From Ignavibacteriota bacterium (lineage in GTDB: Bacteria > Bacteroidota > Ignavibacteria > Ignavibacteriales > Melioribacteraceae), in assembly GCA_013112585.1 (NCBI GenBank), contig JABFGH010000003.1:124001-188000 (forward strand): a stretch of 64,000 nucleotides of DNA. Direction: 5' to 3'. How positions within the stretch are numbered: the first letter of the stretch is position 1; each line of letters begins with the position of its first letter. A program made the translations under genes and the position numbers. Of the stretch, positions 10,612 through 20,687 are shown one piece after another. Under the pieces are notes generated by a model. The model was not told the DNA's origin. It did no database searches and saw only the letters and a list, made by a program, of their open reading frames with translations.

Positions 10612-12051
10612 GTGGACAGAACTCTCGATTTTGTAATTATTGCAGCTTATCTATTGGGCATTGCAGTATTTGGTATTATATCAGGCGGAAAACAAAAAAG
10701 TGCTAAAGATTATTTCCTCGGCGCAAAATCAGTTCCCTGGTGGGCTGTTTGTTTTTCAATTGTTGCTGCCGAAACCAGTACGCTTACTTTTATTTCAATA
10801 CCCGGATTAGCTTACTTAACAAACTTAAATTTTCTTCAGGTTACATTCGGCTACCTGATTGGCAGAATAATTGTCGCCGTCTATTTTTTACCCCAGTATT
10901 ACAAAGGCGAGCTTAGCACTGCCTATGCATTTTTAGAAAATCGTTTCGGTTCAAAAACCAGATCATTTTCATCTGTAGTGTTTTTATTTACTAGAACTGC
11001 TGCTGATGGTGTACGGTTGTTTGCAACTGCAATTCCATTAAAACTTTTGTTAGATATCAGCTACCCGGCAGCAATAATTATTATTGCAGTAATAACTCTG
11101 ATATATACTATTACAGGCGGAGTTCGGGGTGTAATTTGGGTCGATGTAATTCAAATGTTTATTTATTTAGGCGGTGCAATTATTGCCGGAATTTTTCTGC
11201 TGAATAATTTCCTGCCCGATGGAATCGATTCGGTATTAGCGGCAGCAGAACCTGCAAATAAATTAAGCATATTTAGTTTAGGATTTGAAGACGGGATTGC
11301 AGGATTTTTTGCAAAACCTTATACATTGCTGGGCGGTATTTTGGGCGGGGCTTTTCTTTCTATGGCATCACACGGAACCGATCAGCTAATCGTTCAAAGA
11401 TTGCTGACAACAAAAGATTTAAACTCATCACGAAAAGCTATTATAGGCAGTGGAGTAATTGTAATAATTCAATTTGCAATATTTCTATTAGTCGGAGTTG
11501 CATTGTACGCATTCTACGGTCAGCTCGATATAAAATCAGATGAAATTTTTCCTAAGTTTATAATTGAACATCTGCCGGTCGGTGTTTCCGGAATTATAAT
11601 TGCCGGTTTATTTGCAGCGGCTATGTCAACCCTTGCCGGTTCAATTAGTTCTTTATCTTCCTCAACAATGTTAGACCTATATAAACCATTTAAGAAAACG
11701 GAAGATCCCCAAAAGGAATTAAAAGTTTCACGAATGTTTTCTTTAATGTGGGCAGTACTTTTAGTGGGAGCCGCAATCTTCTTTCAGAACTCGCCGCAGA
11801 CAGTTGTTGAGTTGGCTTTGAGTATTGCGTCATTTACTTACGGCGGTTTGCTGGGTACGTTCATGCTCGGACTATTTGTAAAAAATGCTACTCAAGAAGA
11901 CGCTTTAGCCGGCTTCACTTCAGGCATTTTTGTAATGATTACTGTTATTAGTCTTAACCTGGTTGCATGGACTTGGTACACGCTGGTTGGTGTAATTACA
12001 ACTGTTGCAATAGGCGCTTTTTTAAGTAAATTATCCAAAAGAGAAAATTGA
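10612..12051 (+). CDS. Sodium:solute symporter (SSS family)
   Basis: A 479-residue protein with about 13 hydrophobic segments. Family features include an N-terminal helix followed by SAKDYFLGAKSVPWWAV, then SIVAAETSTLTFISIPG, and the central pattern AGLFAAAMSTLAGSISSLSS, which matches the sodium-site helix of SSS transporters. The substrate (sugar, organic acid or other) cannot be fixed from sequence. The start is GTG at 10612, 8 bases after the STAS gene. A terminator follows immediately. Confidence 0.9.
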   Translation: MDRTLDFVIIAAYLLGIAVFGIISGGKQKSAKDYFLGAKSVPWWAVCFSIVAAETSTLTFISIPGLAYLTNLNFLQVTFGYLIGRIIVAVYFLPQYYKGELSTAYAFLENRFGSKTRSFSSVVFLFTRTAADGVRLFATAIPLKLLLDISYPAAIIIIAVITLIYTITGGVRGVIWVDVIQMFIYLGGAIIAGIFLLNNFLPDGIDSVLAAAEPANKLSIFSLGFEDGIAGFFAKPYTLLGGILGGAFLSMASHGTDQLIVQRLLTTKDLNSSRKAIIGSGVIVIIQFAIFLLVGVALYAFYGQLDIKSDEIFPKFIIEHLPVGVSGIIIAGLFAAAMSTLAGSISSLSSSTMLDLYKPFKKTEDPQKELKVSRMFSLMWAVLLVGAAIFFQNSPQTVVELALSIASFTYGGLLGTFMLGLFVKNATQEDALAGFTSGIFVMITVISLNLVAWTWYTLVGVITTVAIGAFLSKLSKREN

Positions 12052-12060
12052 TAAATATGC

Positions 12061-12107
12061 ACAGCCGCTTGCTTATATTATAAGTTATTAAGCAGGCTGT
12101 TTTTTTT
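12061..12107 (+). terminator. Terminator after the SSS symporter
   Basis: ACAGCC (12061-12066) pairs with GGCTGT (12095-12100), extended by imperfect pairing of GCTTGCTTA with TTAAGCA, and is followed by seven T. It lies 9 bases after the symporter stop codon. Confidence 0.8.
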
Positions 12108-12137
12108 ATCAAATAGAATGGCAAATTTGTTTTTGAT

Positions 12138-12992
12138 ATGATTGAAAATAAAATTCTAAATAGAATTGAATTAATTGTATTTGATCTTGATGGAACTTTA
12201 CTAAGAAGTGATAACACAATTGGCGAACGTACAATAAATTATGTAAAGGAGTTAAGGGAATTAGGGGTTAAATTTTCATTTGCCTCCGGAAGACTTCATA
12301 GCGCAATTATAAATCATGCTGAAACATTAAATATTAAAGCCCCGCTAATTTCTTTAGATGGTGCAATTATAAAAAGTTATCCCGAAAATGAAGTGATTTA
12401 TGAATCTTATGTGCCGCAAAATCTGGTAAAAAAAGCAGTTAGTTTGGCAGATAAAAATTTATTAAAAATAGCTCTCTGCCACAATGAAGCAATTTATTTT
12501 ACCGAGCAGAATTCAACAATACCGCAGATGCTCGAAAAGTTTGGCGCAAAGTATAAAATGGTTCACTCCTATCAAAATTATCAGAATAATGTTTTAGAAA
12601 TTGTTTTAGCCGGTGACGACAAAGAATTAATTAGAAAAGTTTATAAGGAACTTTCATTTCCTTATAGTTTCGGTTTAACAACCTCGTTTTATAAATCGCA
12701 CCGCAAACAGGAAATTTATTATCTTGAGATAAGAAAAAAAGGAAACAACAAAGGATTAGGATTTAAACGATTAGCAAAACATTTTGGTATTAAAACAAAA
12801 AATGCTGCTGTAATGGGTGATTGGTATAACGATATATCATTATTCAATACTAATGCCTTAAAGGTAGCCGTTGCCAATGCTGTACCCGAATTAAAACGGC
12901 TGGCTGATTTTATTACAAAACATAATAATGATGAAGATGCAGCCGCAGATTTTTTAGAAATAGTTCTTAACTCAAAAACATTAAAGCAATGA
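12138..12992 (+). CDS. Cof-type HAD-IIB phosphatase
   Basis: A 284-residue haloacid dehalogenase superfamily hydrolase. Motif I is VFDLDGTLL (about 15-23, nucleophile Asp), motif II is FASGR, and the C-terminal motif is VMGDWYNDISLF, with acidic residues for magnesium. The cap between motifs II and III is the IIB type seen in Cof/YidA proteins, which dephosphorylate sugar phosphates and other small metabolites. The substrate is unknown. Its stop overlaps the next start (ATGA), suggesting co-transcription with the HD-domain protein. Confidence 0.88.
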   Translation: MIENKILNRIELIVFDLDGTLLRSDNTIGERTINYVKELRELGVKFSFASGRLHSAIINHAETLNIKAPLISLDGAIIKSYPENEVIYESYVPQNLVKKAVSLADKNLLKIALCHNEAIYFTEQNSTIPQMLEKFGAKYKMVHSYQNYQNNVLEIVLAGDDKELIRKVYKELSFPYSFGLTTSFYKSHRKQEIYYLEIRKKGNNKGLGFKRLAKHFGIKTKNAAVMGDWYNDISLFNTNALKVAVANAVPELKRLADFITKHNNDEDAAADFLEIVLNSKTLKQ

Positions 12993-15199
12993 TCTCAGAT
13001 AAAACTAAAAATAAGATTAAAGAAAGCCGAAGGTTGAAACTTTTAATTGCAGTTATAACCGTTGGACTTATTGTTCTAATGTTTCCAAAAGGGGAATCTT
13101 TAGAATCGGAAGTGACTGTTGGAACTGTCTGGATTCAAGAAGATTTAATCGCTCAGTTTACTTTTGAAGTATTAAAACCAAATGAAGAGTATTTAAGAGA
13201 ACAGGTAAACGCTGCCGCCGAAGTGAAGCCCATTTTTGTTTATGATAAAAATGCTTCCGATAAAGCTTTTGATTCACTTAAAAACTATCGCGCTGATTTA
13301 TTTGATTTAATTGATGACAATGAATCAATTACACAAGAAGTTTATACGTTCAATAATTTTCTCTCCAACAAATCTTTAGAAACTTTGTGGGCTATACGCA
13401 AAGATGAGTTTAAGCTTTTAAAAATTTATAACCGCACGCTGGCAGATATATTTAATGCGGCAAAGAATGCTCTTAATAGAGTTTACAAAAGAGGCGTACT
13501 TAATGTCCGCTACGATGATATTGAAGGCGATACAATTGCGGTAAGAGAAGGTAAGTTTGAACGTGAGTTCTCTAAATCGAGGTATTGGGATACCGAAGCT
13601 GCTTCTAAAGAAATTGAGAGATATGTTAAGAATGTATTAAGTACCAATCCCGATATTGTAAATGCTGTTACGGAATTAGCTAATAACTTTTTATTGCCAA
13701 GTATAAACTATAGCGAGGCATTTACCATCGAAGCTAAAAAATCAGCTAGAGAAAAAGTTTCGCGCAACACTGATATTGTAAATGAAAATGAACTTATAGT
13801 TGCTAAACATAATAGAATAAGCAATGAGATTAAAAGAAAGATTGATTCCTATCGGGAAGCAAGGGGAGAGATAACAAGTTATTGGACAAAGTTTGCGCAG
13901 GCATTAGGAAAAGTAATGCACATTATATTGATTCTTTCACTTCTTTCAATTTACATTTATTTTTTCCGTAAACATATTTTTTATGACAATTATAAAATTC
14001 TATTACTTGCAATCGTCATTTTACTCATTAGTTTTTTCGCATTTTTAGTTGAACAATTAAATGTCGATTCCCCCGTTCAATTTCTTGTGCTTGTTCCGGT
14101 TGCATCAATTTTAATTACAATAATTTTCGATTCCCGAATTGGATTTTACACTACAGTTATTGTTGCATTAATTGCCGGCGGATTAAGAGGAAATGATTAT
14201 GTGTTTTCCGTAATGCATATAATTGCCGGGGCACTTGCTGCGTTTACTGTTAGAGATATTAAAAATAGAAATCAAATTTTCCGTTCCTTCATTTTTATTC
14301 TCATCGGTTACTGGCTAAGCATAATAGCATTCGGCTTAGAAAGATTTGCATCACCAATTCAGCTATTAATAGATGGAGCCTTTGCTGCATCAAATGCTTT
14401 TATTAGTCCGGTTTTAGCTTTTGGCTTAATTATATTTTTTGAACAAGCGTTTAAAATTACAACCGATTTAACACTGCTTGAATTAACAGATTTCAATAAT
14501 CCATTATTAAAAGAACTGGCTCGTAAAGCACCGGGTACTTTTACGCACTCAATGACAATTGGGTCGATGGTAGAAAGTGCTGCTGAAGAAATTAATGCCA
14601 ACCCTCTATTGGCAAGGGTAGGAGCTTATTATCATGATATCGGAAAATCATTAGACCCGGAGACTTTTGTTGAAAACCAGATGAATAATGTGAACATTCA
14701 TAAAAATATGAAACCCGGTAAAAGTGCCGAACTAATTATTGACCATGTAAACCAGGGAATTGAATTAGCAAAAGAATACAAACTGCCTCAAGAGGTAGTT
14801 GATTTTATTCCGATGCACCACGGCACAATGGTAGTATCGTACTTTTTACAAAAAGCACAAGAAGAATTAGGTGAAGAAAATGTAAATCCCGATGATTACC
14901 GTTACCCCGGTCCCCGCCCGAATACAAAAGAAACCGCATTAGTAATGCTTGCCGATGCATGCGAGTCAACTGTACGTTCAATGAATGACCCGGATACTCA
15001 GAAAGTTGAAAATGTTATTAATAAGTTGGTAAAACAAAGAATTGAAGACCGCCAATTGGATGAATCACCGATGACTTTTAAGGATATTTCGAAAATAAAA
15101 GAATCATTCTTGAAGATATTAATTGGGCAGCATCATAAAAGAATACGTTACCCTAAGCAAGATGAAATGGAAAATGAAACACCAAAAAAAGAAGATTGA
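12989..15199 (+). CDS. PgpH-like 7TM-HD c-di-AMP phosphodiesterase
   Basis: A 736-residue protein with the 7TMR-HD layout: one N-terminal membrane helix (about 18-32), a large extracytoplasmic 7TMR-HDED domain (to about 300), a block of about seven membrane helices, and a cytoplasmic HD domain (about 510-690). HD metal ligands are visible: His520 (THSMT), His549-Asp550 (YYHDIGKS), and His610-His611 (MHHGT). Characterised PgpH proteins hydrolyse cyclic di-AMP to pApA. Activity here is inferred from intact ligands. The gene overlaps both neighbours by a few bases. Confidence 0.9.
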   Translation: MISDKTKNKIKESRRLKLLIAVITVGLIVLMFPKGESLESEVTVGTVWIQEDLIAQFTFEVLKPNEEYLREQVNAAAEVKPIFVYDKNASDKAFDSLKNYRADLFDLIDDNESITQEVYTFNNFLSNKSLETLWAIRKDEFKLLKIYNRTLADIFNAAKNALNRVYKRGVLNVRYDDIEGDTIAVREGKFEREFSKSRYWDTEAASKEIERYVKNVLSTNPDIVNAVTELANNFLLPSINYSEAFTIEAKKSAREKVSRNTDIVNENELIVAKHNRISNEIKRKIDSYREARGEITSYWTKFAQALGKVMHIILILSLLSIYIYFFRKHIFYDNYKILLLAIVILLISFFAFLVEQLNVDSPVQFLVLVPVASILITIIFDSRIGFYTTVIVALIAGGLRGNDYVFSVMHIIAGALAAFTVRDIKNRNQIFRSFIFILIGYWLSIIAFGLERFASPIQLLIDGAFAASNAFISPVLAFGLIIFFEQAFKITTDLTLLELTDFNNPLLKELARKAPGTFTHSMTIGSMVESAAEEINANPLLARVGAYYHDIGKSLDPETFVENQMNNVNIHKNMKPGKSAELIIDHVNQGIELAKEYKLPQEVVDFIPMHHGTMVVSYFLQKAQEELGEENVNPDDYRYPGPRPNTKETALVMLADACESTVRSMNDPDTQKVENVINKLVKQRIEDRQLDESPMTFKDISKIKESFLKILIGQHHKRIRYPKQDEMENETPKKED

Positions 15200-16089
15200 T
15201 GGATGCTTTTCTTAAAGAGTATTTAGGTGTTCTTAAACTAGAAAAAAATCTCTCCGAAAACACACTGCAGGCTTACTCCAACGATACTAAGAAGTTTTTA
15301 GAATTTTTGAATGAAAAAAAAGTAACCGACTTAAATAATGTAACTTCAGCATTGCTCGGTGAGTTTTTTAATATTCAAAAAAAGCAAAAGTTGGGCAGTA
15401 CAACATTAGCGAGGTATATGTCGGCGCTTAAAGGATTTTTTAAGTACTGTCATAAAAGCCAATACATTCAATCAAATCCAACCGACAATCTTTTTTCCGT
15501 AAAAATTTCGCGCGGGCTGCCCACGGTATTAACTTTTGAAGAAGTAGATAAAATTATTAACATGCCAAAGACCAATACCACACTTGGTTTAAGAGATAAA
15601 GCAATTTTAGAGTTAATGTACTCTTCCGGACTGAGAGTTTCTGAACTTTTAAATATTAAAATTGGGGATATGCTATTCGATGAGGAAGTAATTCGTGTTA
15701 CCGGTAAAGGTTCAAAAATGCGAATTGTGCCCGTTGGCAGCAGTGCTATTGAGTGGGTTACAAATTATCTTGTTCATTCCCGCCCATTACTGGAAAAGCG
15801 TGAACTTAGTCATGCGTATGTTTTTCTTAATAGCAGGGGCGGGCAGTTATCCCGCATGGGTATTTGGAAAATTGTAAATAAATATACCGGGCAGACAGAT
15901 ATAATTAAAGAAGTTCATCCGCATACATTTAGGCATTCCTTCGCTACACATCTTTTGGAAGGGGGTGCAGATTTACGCGCCGTGCAGGAAATGCTTGGAC
16001 ATTCCGATATTTCGACAACGCAAATTTATACTCATATCGATCGTGAGTATGTGAAGCAGATGCATAGAGATTTTCATCCGCGAGGATAG
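15199..16089 (+). CDS. xerD: Tyrosine recombinase XerC/XerD
   Basis: A 296-residue tyrosine recombinase with an N-terminal SAM-like core-binding domain (1-90) and a catalytic domain containing all expected residues: Arg146 (SGLRVSEL), Lys170, His242 and Arg245 (HTFRH), His268 (LGHSD) and the nucleophile Tyr277 (QIYTH). Xer recombinases resolve chromosome dimers at dif sites. I chose the ATG at 15199, which overlaps the TGA of the preceding gene, over a TTG one codon earlier. XerC and XerD cannot be separated by reading alone. Nothing suggests a mobile element around it. Confidence 0.88.
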   Translation: MDAFLKEYLGVLKLEKNLSENTLQAYSNDTKKFLEFLNEKKVTDLNNVTSALLGEFFNIQKKQKLGSTTLARYMSALKGFFKYCHKSQYIQSNPTDNLFSVKISRGLPTVLTFEEVDKIINMPKTNTTLGLRDKAILELMYSSGLRVSELLNIKIGDMLFDEEVIRVTGKGSKMRIVPVGSSAIEWVTNYLVHSRPLLEKRELSHAYVFLNSRGGQLSRMGIWKIVNKYTGQTDIIKEVHPHTFRHSFATHLLEGGADLRAVQEMLGHSDISTTQIYTHIDREYVKQMHRDFHPRG

Positions 16090-16176
16090 AAATTTAATTC
16101 CAATTAACATTTATGATTTTTGTAAATTTGGCAGCATAATTATTATTAATTATTTGAATTTAACAATTAGGATTGT

Positions 16177-18048
16177 GTGAAAACATATCTTCGAATATTA
16201 TCATATGTGAAGCCATATAAGAAGCATTTGGCTGCTTCAATAATGTGTACAATTATTTTTGCACTGCTTAATGGAGCTTCAATTTATTTAACAATTCCCC
16301 TTCTCAGCACTTTATTTCAAGAAGATCAAAAATCAAAACCCGCCGGTACTGAACAAGTTGAATCGAATATAGACGATTCAATTTCTCAATCAATTTTACC
16401 CGATTGGGCACAATCAGCTATTGATAATGTTTCAGATTCTGTAAATGATTTTTTATTTGAAGGCAGCGATAATGAAATTCTGTTAAAAATTTGTATTCTA
16501 ATTCTGCTGGCTTTTTTGGGTAAAAATTTATTCGGGTATTTGCAGGCTTACTTTTTAGCTTATGTTGAACAAGGAGTAATAAAGGATATAAGGAATCAAG
16601 CTTACAACCACCTTCATAAACTTCCAATGAGTTTTTTTAAGGGAGAAAAAACCGGCAACTTAATCTCAAGAATTACAAATGATGTAACAGTAGTGCAGGC
16701 AAGTGTTTCCGCAGTATTTCTTAATCTCATTAGAGAACCCTTAACAATTATTGTATTTCTTGGAATTGCAATTTCAATAAGTTTTAAGCTCACCCTCTTC
16801 TCACTTGTTATTCTTCCATTTTCAATTGGTATTATTGTATGGATAGGACTTAAGCTGAGAAAGCAGAGTGCATTGCTGCAGGCAAAAATGTCCGACATTA
16901 CAACTGTGCTGCACGAAACAATTACCGGAGTTAAAATTGTAAAAGCATTCGGGATGGAAAGTTATGAGAATAAAAAATTTGCAGATCAAACTAAAAAGTT
17001 TTTCAGATTAATTTTGAAGATGGTTCGAATCCGAAATGCTGCCAGTCCCATTACCGAATTTTTGAGTGTAATTGTAGGCGTAATCATTATTTACTACGGC
17101 GGGCAGCTGGTTTTAACAGAGCAGTCTATTAAAGCAAGTGAATTCCTCGGGTTCTTATTTGCAATATTTCAGTTGATGCCGCCAATTAAAGAACTTGGAA
17201 CTTTGAATAATAGAATTCAGGAGTCGAGCGCAGCCGGTGATAGAATTTTTGAAATTCTCGACATTCATCCCAGCATTAAAGATGTGCCAAACGCTAAGTC
17301 AATAAATGATTTTAATGATAAAATTGAATTCAATAAATTATCCTTCCACTATTCAGATTCTGATGAAACTATTTTAGACGACATAAACTTTACTGCTTAC
17401 AAGGGACAAATAATTGCTTTAGTAGGCAGCAGCGGTGCGGGTAAAACTACCCTGAGTGATATGATACCCCGATTTTATGACCCGACTGAAGGAGAAATTT
17501 TACTTGACGGAATAAATATAAAAAATATTAAACTTACCGATTTACGAAAACTAATGGGTATTGTAACACAAGAAACAGTTTTGTTTAATGAATCCGTGCG
17601 GCAAAATATTGCTTATGGTTTGGGCGACTTTCCCGAAGAAAAAATTATTGAAGCAAGTAAAGCTGCTAACGCACACAATTTTATTCTTGAGTTACCGAAT
17701 GGATACGATACAGTAATTGGAGAAAAAGGGACAAAAATTTCCGGCGGTCAACGGCAGCGTATTTCAATTGCCCGTGCAATTTTAAAAAATCCGCCAATTA
17801 TGATTTTAGATGAGGCTACGTCGGCACTCGATAATGAATCGGAAGTACTGGTGCAGGAAGCAATTGAAAGACTTATGAGTGATAGAACAACATTTGTTGT
17901 AGCACACAGACTAAGCACAATTCGTAACGCCGATAGAATTTTAGTTTTGGAAAAAGGTAAAATTGTTCAAGATGGTAAGCATGATGAATTATTAAACGAT
18001 GATAAAGGAATTTATAGAAGGTTATACGAACTGCAATTTAGAGATTAA
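16177..18048 (+). CDS. MsbA-like lipid A/lipid exporter, ABC transporter
   Basis: A 623-residue fused half-transporter: six membrane helices (about 15-345) and a nucleotide-binding domain (about 370-623). Walker A GSSGAGKT is at 417-424, the signature SGGQRQR at 522-528, Walker B runs into DEATSALD (545-552), and the switch His is in VVAHRLS. An insertion of about 50 polar residues lies between helices 1 and 2, in the periplasmic loop. MsbA-type proteins flip lipid A-core or lipid-linked products across the inner membrane. The location before an O-antigen ligase and a polysaccharide cluster supports a lipopolysaccharide role. The start is GTG. Confidence 0.85.
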   Translation: MKTYLRILSYVKPYKKHLAASIMCTIIFALLNGASIYLTIPLLSTLFQEDQKSKPAGTEQVESNIDDSISQSILPDWAQSAIDNVSDSVNDFLFEGSDNEILLKICILILLAFLGKNLFGYLQAYFLAYVEQGVIKDIRNQAYNHLHKLPMSFFKGEKTGNLISRITNDVTVVQASVSAVFLNLIREPLTIIVFLGIAISISFKLTLFSLVILPFSIGIIVWIGLKLRKQSALLQAKMSDITTVLHETITGVKIVKAFGMESYENKKFADQTKKFFRLILKMVRIRNAASPITEFLSVIVGVIIIYYGGQLVLTEQSIKASEFLGFLFAIFQLMPPIKELGTLNNRIQESSAAGDRIFEILDIHPSIKDVPNAKSINDFNDKIEFNKLSFHYSDSDETILDDINFTAYKGQIIALVGSSGAGKTTLSDMIPRFYDPTEGEILLDGINIKNIKLTDLRKLMGIVTQETVLFNESVRQNIAYGLGDFPEEKIIEASKAANAHNFILELPNGYDTVIGEKGTKISGGQRQRISIARAILKNPPIMILDEATSALDNESEVLVQEAIERLMSDRTTFVVAHRLSTIRNADRILVLEKGKIVQDGKHDELLNDDKGIYRRLYELQFRD

Positions 18049-18093
18049 AAATCTCTATCTGCTTTAATATAAAATCCATTAAAATATTTATTT

Positions 18094-19266
18094 ATGAAAA
18101 TTAAACCCGAAGCACGATTTCCGAATATTGCGTTTTATTTAACTGCTGCTATTGTAAGCAGTTTTTTGTTTTCATTATTCCTCCTTCAAATATTTTCAGC
18201 TTTGCTATTTATTTTATGGCTATTCGAAAAAAATGATCAGAAAAAAATTAGCTTTGATTTATTGGGTAAGGCTATATTAGCCTTTGGAATTGTTAGAATT
18301 GCGGCACTAATATTCTCGGAATATCCCTCAGAGAGCGTCTTAATTTTCACCAAGGAAATTCTATTTTACTTATCGTTCTTTGCTCTCAACTATTACTTAA
18401 AAAGTTTTGATGAGAAAAAATTACACCAAATAATAAATATTTTTGTTTATGCCGGCGTAGCAATTTCACTCATCGGCATTTTCCAGTTTGTATTTAATTA
18501 TGTTCATCGTGCTCAGTCAATTACTTCGGGGTATGCAACATTCTCAAGTTATCTAATAATCATTTTTATCTTTTTGTACTATCAAAAAATTAATACTGAT
18601 GATATTAAGTTAAAATTAATTTGGATTGCTTCGGTGTCATTTGTTTTAACCGGAATTATTGTATCCCAGGGTAGAGCAAACATTGCTATTGCAGGACTGG
18701 CTTTTATCGTTATTACATATTTAAATAAAACTAAACTTAAATATGCAGCCGCTATTATTTTTTCATCTGCGGCACTTTCAATCGGTTCTTTCTTTTTTAA
18801 TAGTACATCAATACAAAGCAGAATCAGCAATGTCGGAGCCTTATCCGACAGGGACATTTTGCTTAAAGGATTTAAGTTAGTTTTGGGTGAGTATCCGATT
18901 ATTGGTTTTGGACCTTTAACATTTAAAAAAGTATTTCCTTTTTTTGATGAATTAGCAGATAAGGGCGTTGGAAGCTGGCACAATTTGTATATAGAAATAT
19001 ATATTGAATCGGGGGTAATTGGGCTACTTAGTTTCTTTGCGTTAATCTATATTGTTCTTTTGCTGGTGTATAAAAGTTTTAAGGTTAAAAATAATAGTGA
19101 ACTGATTCAAAGAGTATCCTTGTCTGTACTGATATCAACTATTAGCCTGCTGATTATTTCTTTAACTGCTGGATTTTTATTCTCGCCAATTCTTTCGATA
19201 GTGTTTGCATTTATAATTTCTCTTCAATCAAGTATCTATTATAAATACTCTGATAAACCCGATTAA
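18094..19266 (+). CDS. O-antigen ligase family protein
   Basis: A 390-residue protein with about 11 hydrophobic segments and one larger periplasmic loop (about 250-300). The loop contains PIIGFGPLTFKK and SWHNLYIEIYIESGVIGLL, the Gly-rich and His-Asn...Glu-Gly patterns of the Wzy_C/WaaL family. Such enzymes transfer undecaprenyl-linked glycan to lipid A-core, or polymerise repeat units (Wzy). The two functions cannot be separated from sequence. It is convergent with the minus-strand polysaccharide operon, with only 19 bases between the stop codons. Confidence 0.82.
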   Translation: MKIKPEARFPNIAFYLTAAIVSSFLFSLFLLQIFSALLFILWLFEKNDQKKISFDLLGKAILAFGIVRIAALIFSEYPSESVLIFTKEILFYLSFFALNYYLKSFDEKKLHQIINIFVYAGVAISLIGIFQFVFNYVHRAQSITSGYATFSSYLIIIFIFLYYQKINTDDIKLKLIWIASVSFVLTGIIVSQGRANIAIAGLAFIVITYLNKTKLKYAAAIIFSSAALSIGSFFFNSTSIQSRISNVGALSDRDILLKGFKLVLGEYPIIGFGPLTFKKVFPFFDELADKGVGSWHNLYIEIYIESGVIGLLSFFALIYIVLLLVYKSFKVKNNSELIQRVSLSVLISTISLLIISLTAGFLFSPILSIVFAFIISLQSSIYYKYSDKPD

Positions 19267-19285
19267 GCAAGAACCCCAAATCAAT

Positions 19286-20686
19286 TTAGTTTCCCTTGTT
19301 TTTACCCAAAATAATCTGAAGAAAAGTTTCAATGATAATTTGCAGATCCAATTTAAGCGACCAATTTTCGATATACCAAATATCGTAATCAATTCTTTTT
19401 TGAGTACGTTTTTTATTTTCCTCAAAATCAAAAACATCACCGCGTAAACCATGAATTTGCGCCCATCCGGTTATACCCGGTTTAACCCTGTGCCGCAGTT
19501 TTATTTCCTCAACCATTTCAGTATAGTTCTCTTCAAAAGGAATTGCATGGGGGCGCGGACCTACTAAAGACATTGTGCCATTTAAAACATTAATAAATTG
19601 CGGAATTTCATCGAGATTACTTTTACGGAGCAGCATTCCAATCTTTGTAATTCTGCTGTCTGTGGTAGTAACCGGCTGCGTGGATGAAGTATTACTGCTG
19701 GCTTCAATTGTCATGGTTCTAAATTTATAGCAGCGGAAATACTTGTTGTTTTTACCAACCCTGTCTTGAATAAAAAATATGTTACCGCGGGAAGTAATTT
19801 TTATGATAATTGAAATGAGCGGAATTAACCACCAGAGTAAAATTAAAAATGTAAAGATGCTTACTGCAATATCAATGCTCCGTTTAACAAAACGCCATTG
19901 CAGTTCATCAAGCGGATTTGGACGCACGGTAATTATTGGAAAGTTTTCAAATAAGTCTATCTGAAATTTATTTGAGACAAACTGCATATAGTCCGGAACA
20001 ATTGAGACTTGAACTGCGTGCTTATCTGCAACTCTTAATAAATTTTTTAATCTATCAGATTTTAAAAGCGGCATAGCAAAAACAACATCTCTTATTCCGG
20101 TTTCCGTAATTATTTTTTCAAAATTATTTAAGCTGCCCAAATAATTTGAATTAGAAATGTTCTGCTCTTCATCAATGAAGCCTTCAAAATTATAACTTGT
20201 AATATTTTTGTCAATCAGCGACTTAAATTTTTGTCCGAGTTCACCGCTTCCTACAATAGCTAATTTTCGTCTGTTCACCTTATTTTTTAGCTGTGAAGTT
20301 ATAATTTTATTTAAAACTAATTCTTTCAAAAAAATTATAATTGTTAAGAACAAACCGAATAAAACTATAAAGTTTCTTGTAAATAAGTCCTCTTTGATGA
20401 AGAATAAAAAGATGATTGTAAAAACGATTTGCACAAAAACATTTTTGACAACTTTAAAAATTAGAGAGGCAATTGATTGCGTGTAAACTTCACGGTGCAT
20501 TTTTGTAATACTTGCAGAAACAAACCATAAAATATTTATTACCGGAAGTAAAAATATGTGAAAGTTTTTTGTGAAAAATAATTCAATCGGCTGGGCGATA
20601 AAAGCGGCAAGTAAAAAACAGATATTCAAGAATAAAAAATCTGTAATCAGCCGTAAACTTTTTAATGACTTTTTATTAACTACCAT
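19286..20686 (-). CDS. Polyprenyl glycosylphosphotransferase (WcaJ/WbaP type)
   Basis: The last gene of the minus-strand polysaccharide run, about 466 residues. It has four N-terminal membrane helices, a CoA-binding-like Rossmann domain (about 125-230), another membrane segment, and the C-terminal bacterial sugar transferase domain with FRCYKFRTM, LDEIPQFINVLNGTMSLVGPRP and KPGITGWAQI. It transfers a sugar 1-phosphate onto undecaprenyl phosphate, starting repeat-unit synthesis at the inner membrane. I chose ATG at 20686, one base after the preceding stop, over an in-frame TTG at 20716. Confidence 0.92.
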   Translation of the reverse strand: MVVNKKSLKSLRLITDFLFLNICFLLAAFIAQPIELFFTKNFHIFLLPVINILWFVSASITKMHREVYTQSIASLIFKVVKNVFVQIVFTIIFLFFIKEDLFTRNFIVLFGLFLTIIIFLKELVLNKIITSQLKNKVNRRKLAIVGSGELGQKFKSLIDKNITSYNFEGFIDEEQNISNSNYLGSLNNFEKIITETGIRDVVFAMPLLKSDRLKNLLRVADKHAVQVSIVPDYMQFVSNKFQIDLFENFPIITVRPNPLDELQWRFVKRSIDIAVSIFTFLILLWWLIPLISIIIKITSRGNIFFIQDRVGKNNKYFRCYKFRTMTIEASSNTSSTQPVTTTDSRITKIGMLLRKSNLDEIPQFINVLNGTMSLVGPRPHAIPFEENYTEMVEEIKLRHRVKPGITGWAQIHGLRGDVFDFEENKKRTQKRIDYDIWYIENWSLKLDLQIIIETFLQIILGKNKGN

Positions 20687-20687
20687 T

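Noticed and set aside
15199-16089. Tyrosine recombinase as a sign of an integrated element
   Set aside because: It has the length and motifs of housekeeping Xer recombinases, is coupled to the PgpH-like gene, and there are no attachment repeats, tRNA gene or phage genes nearby.
17022-17032. GGTTCGAATCC, resembling the T-loop of a tRNA
   Set aside because: It lies inside the MsbA-like gene and encodes conserved-frame residues. No acceptor stem, anticodon arm or other tRNA element is found around it.
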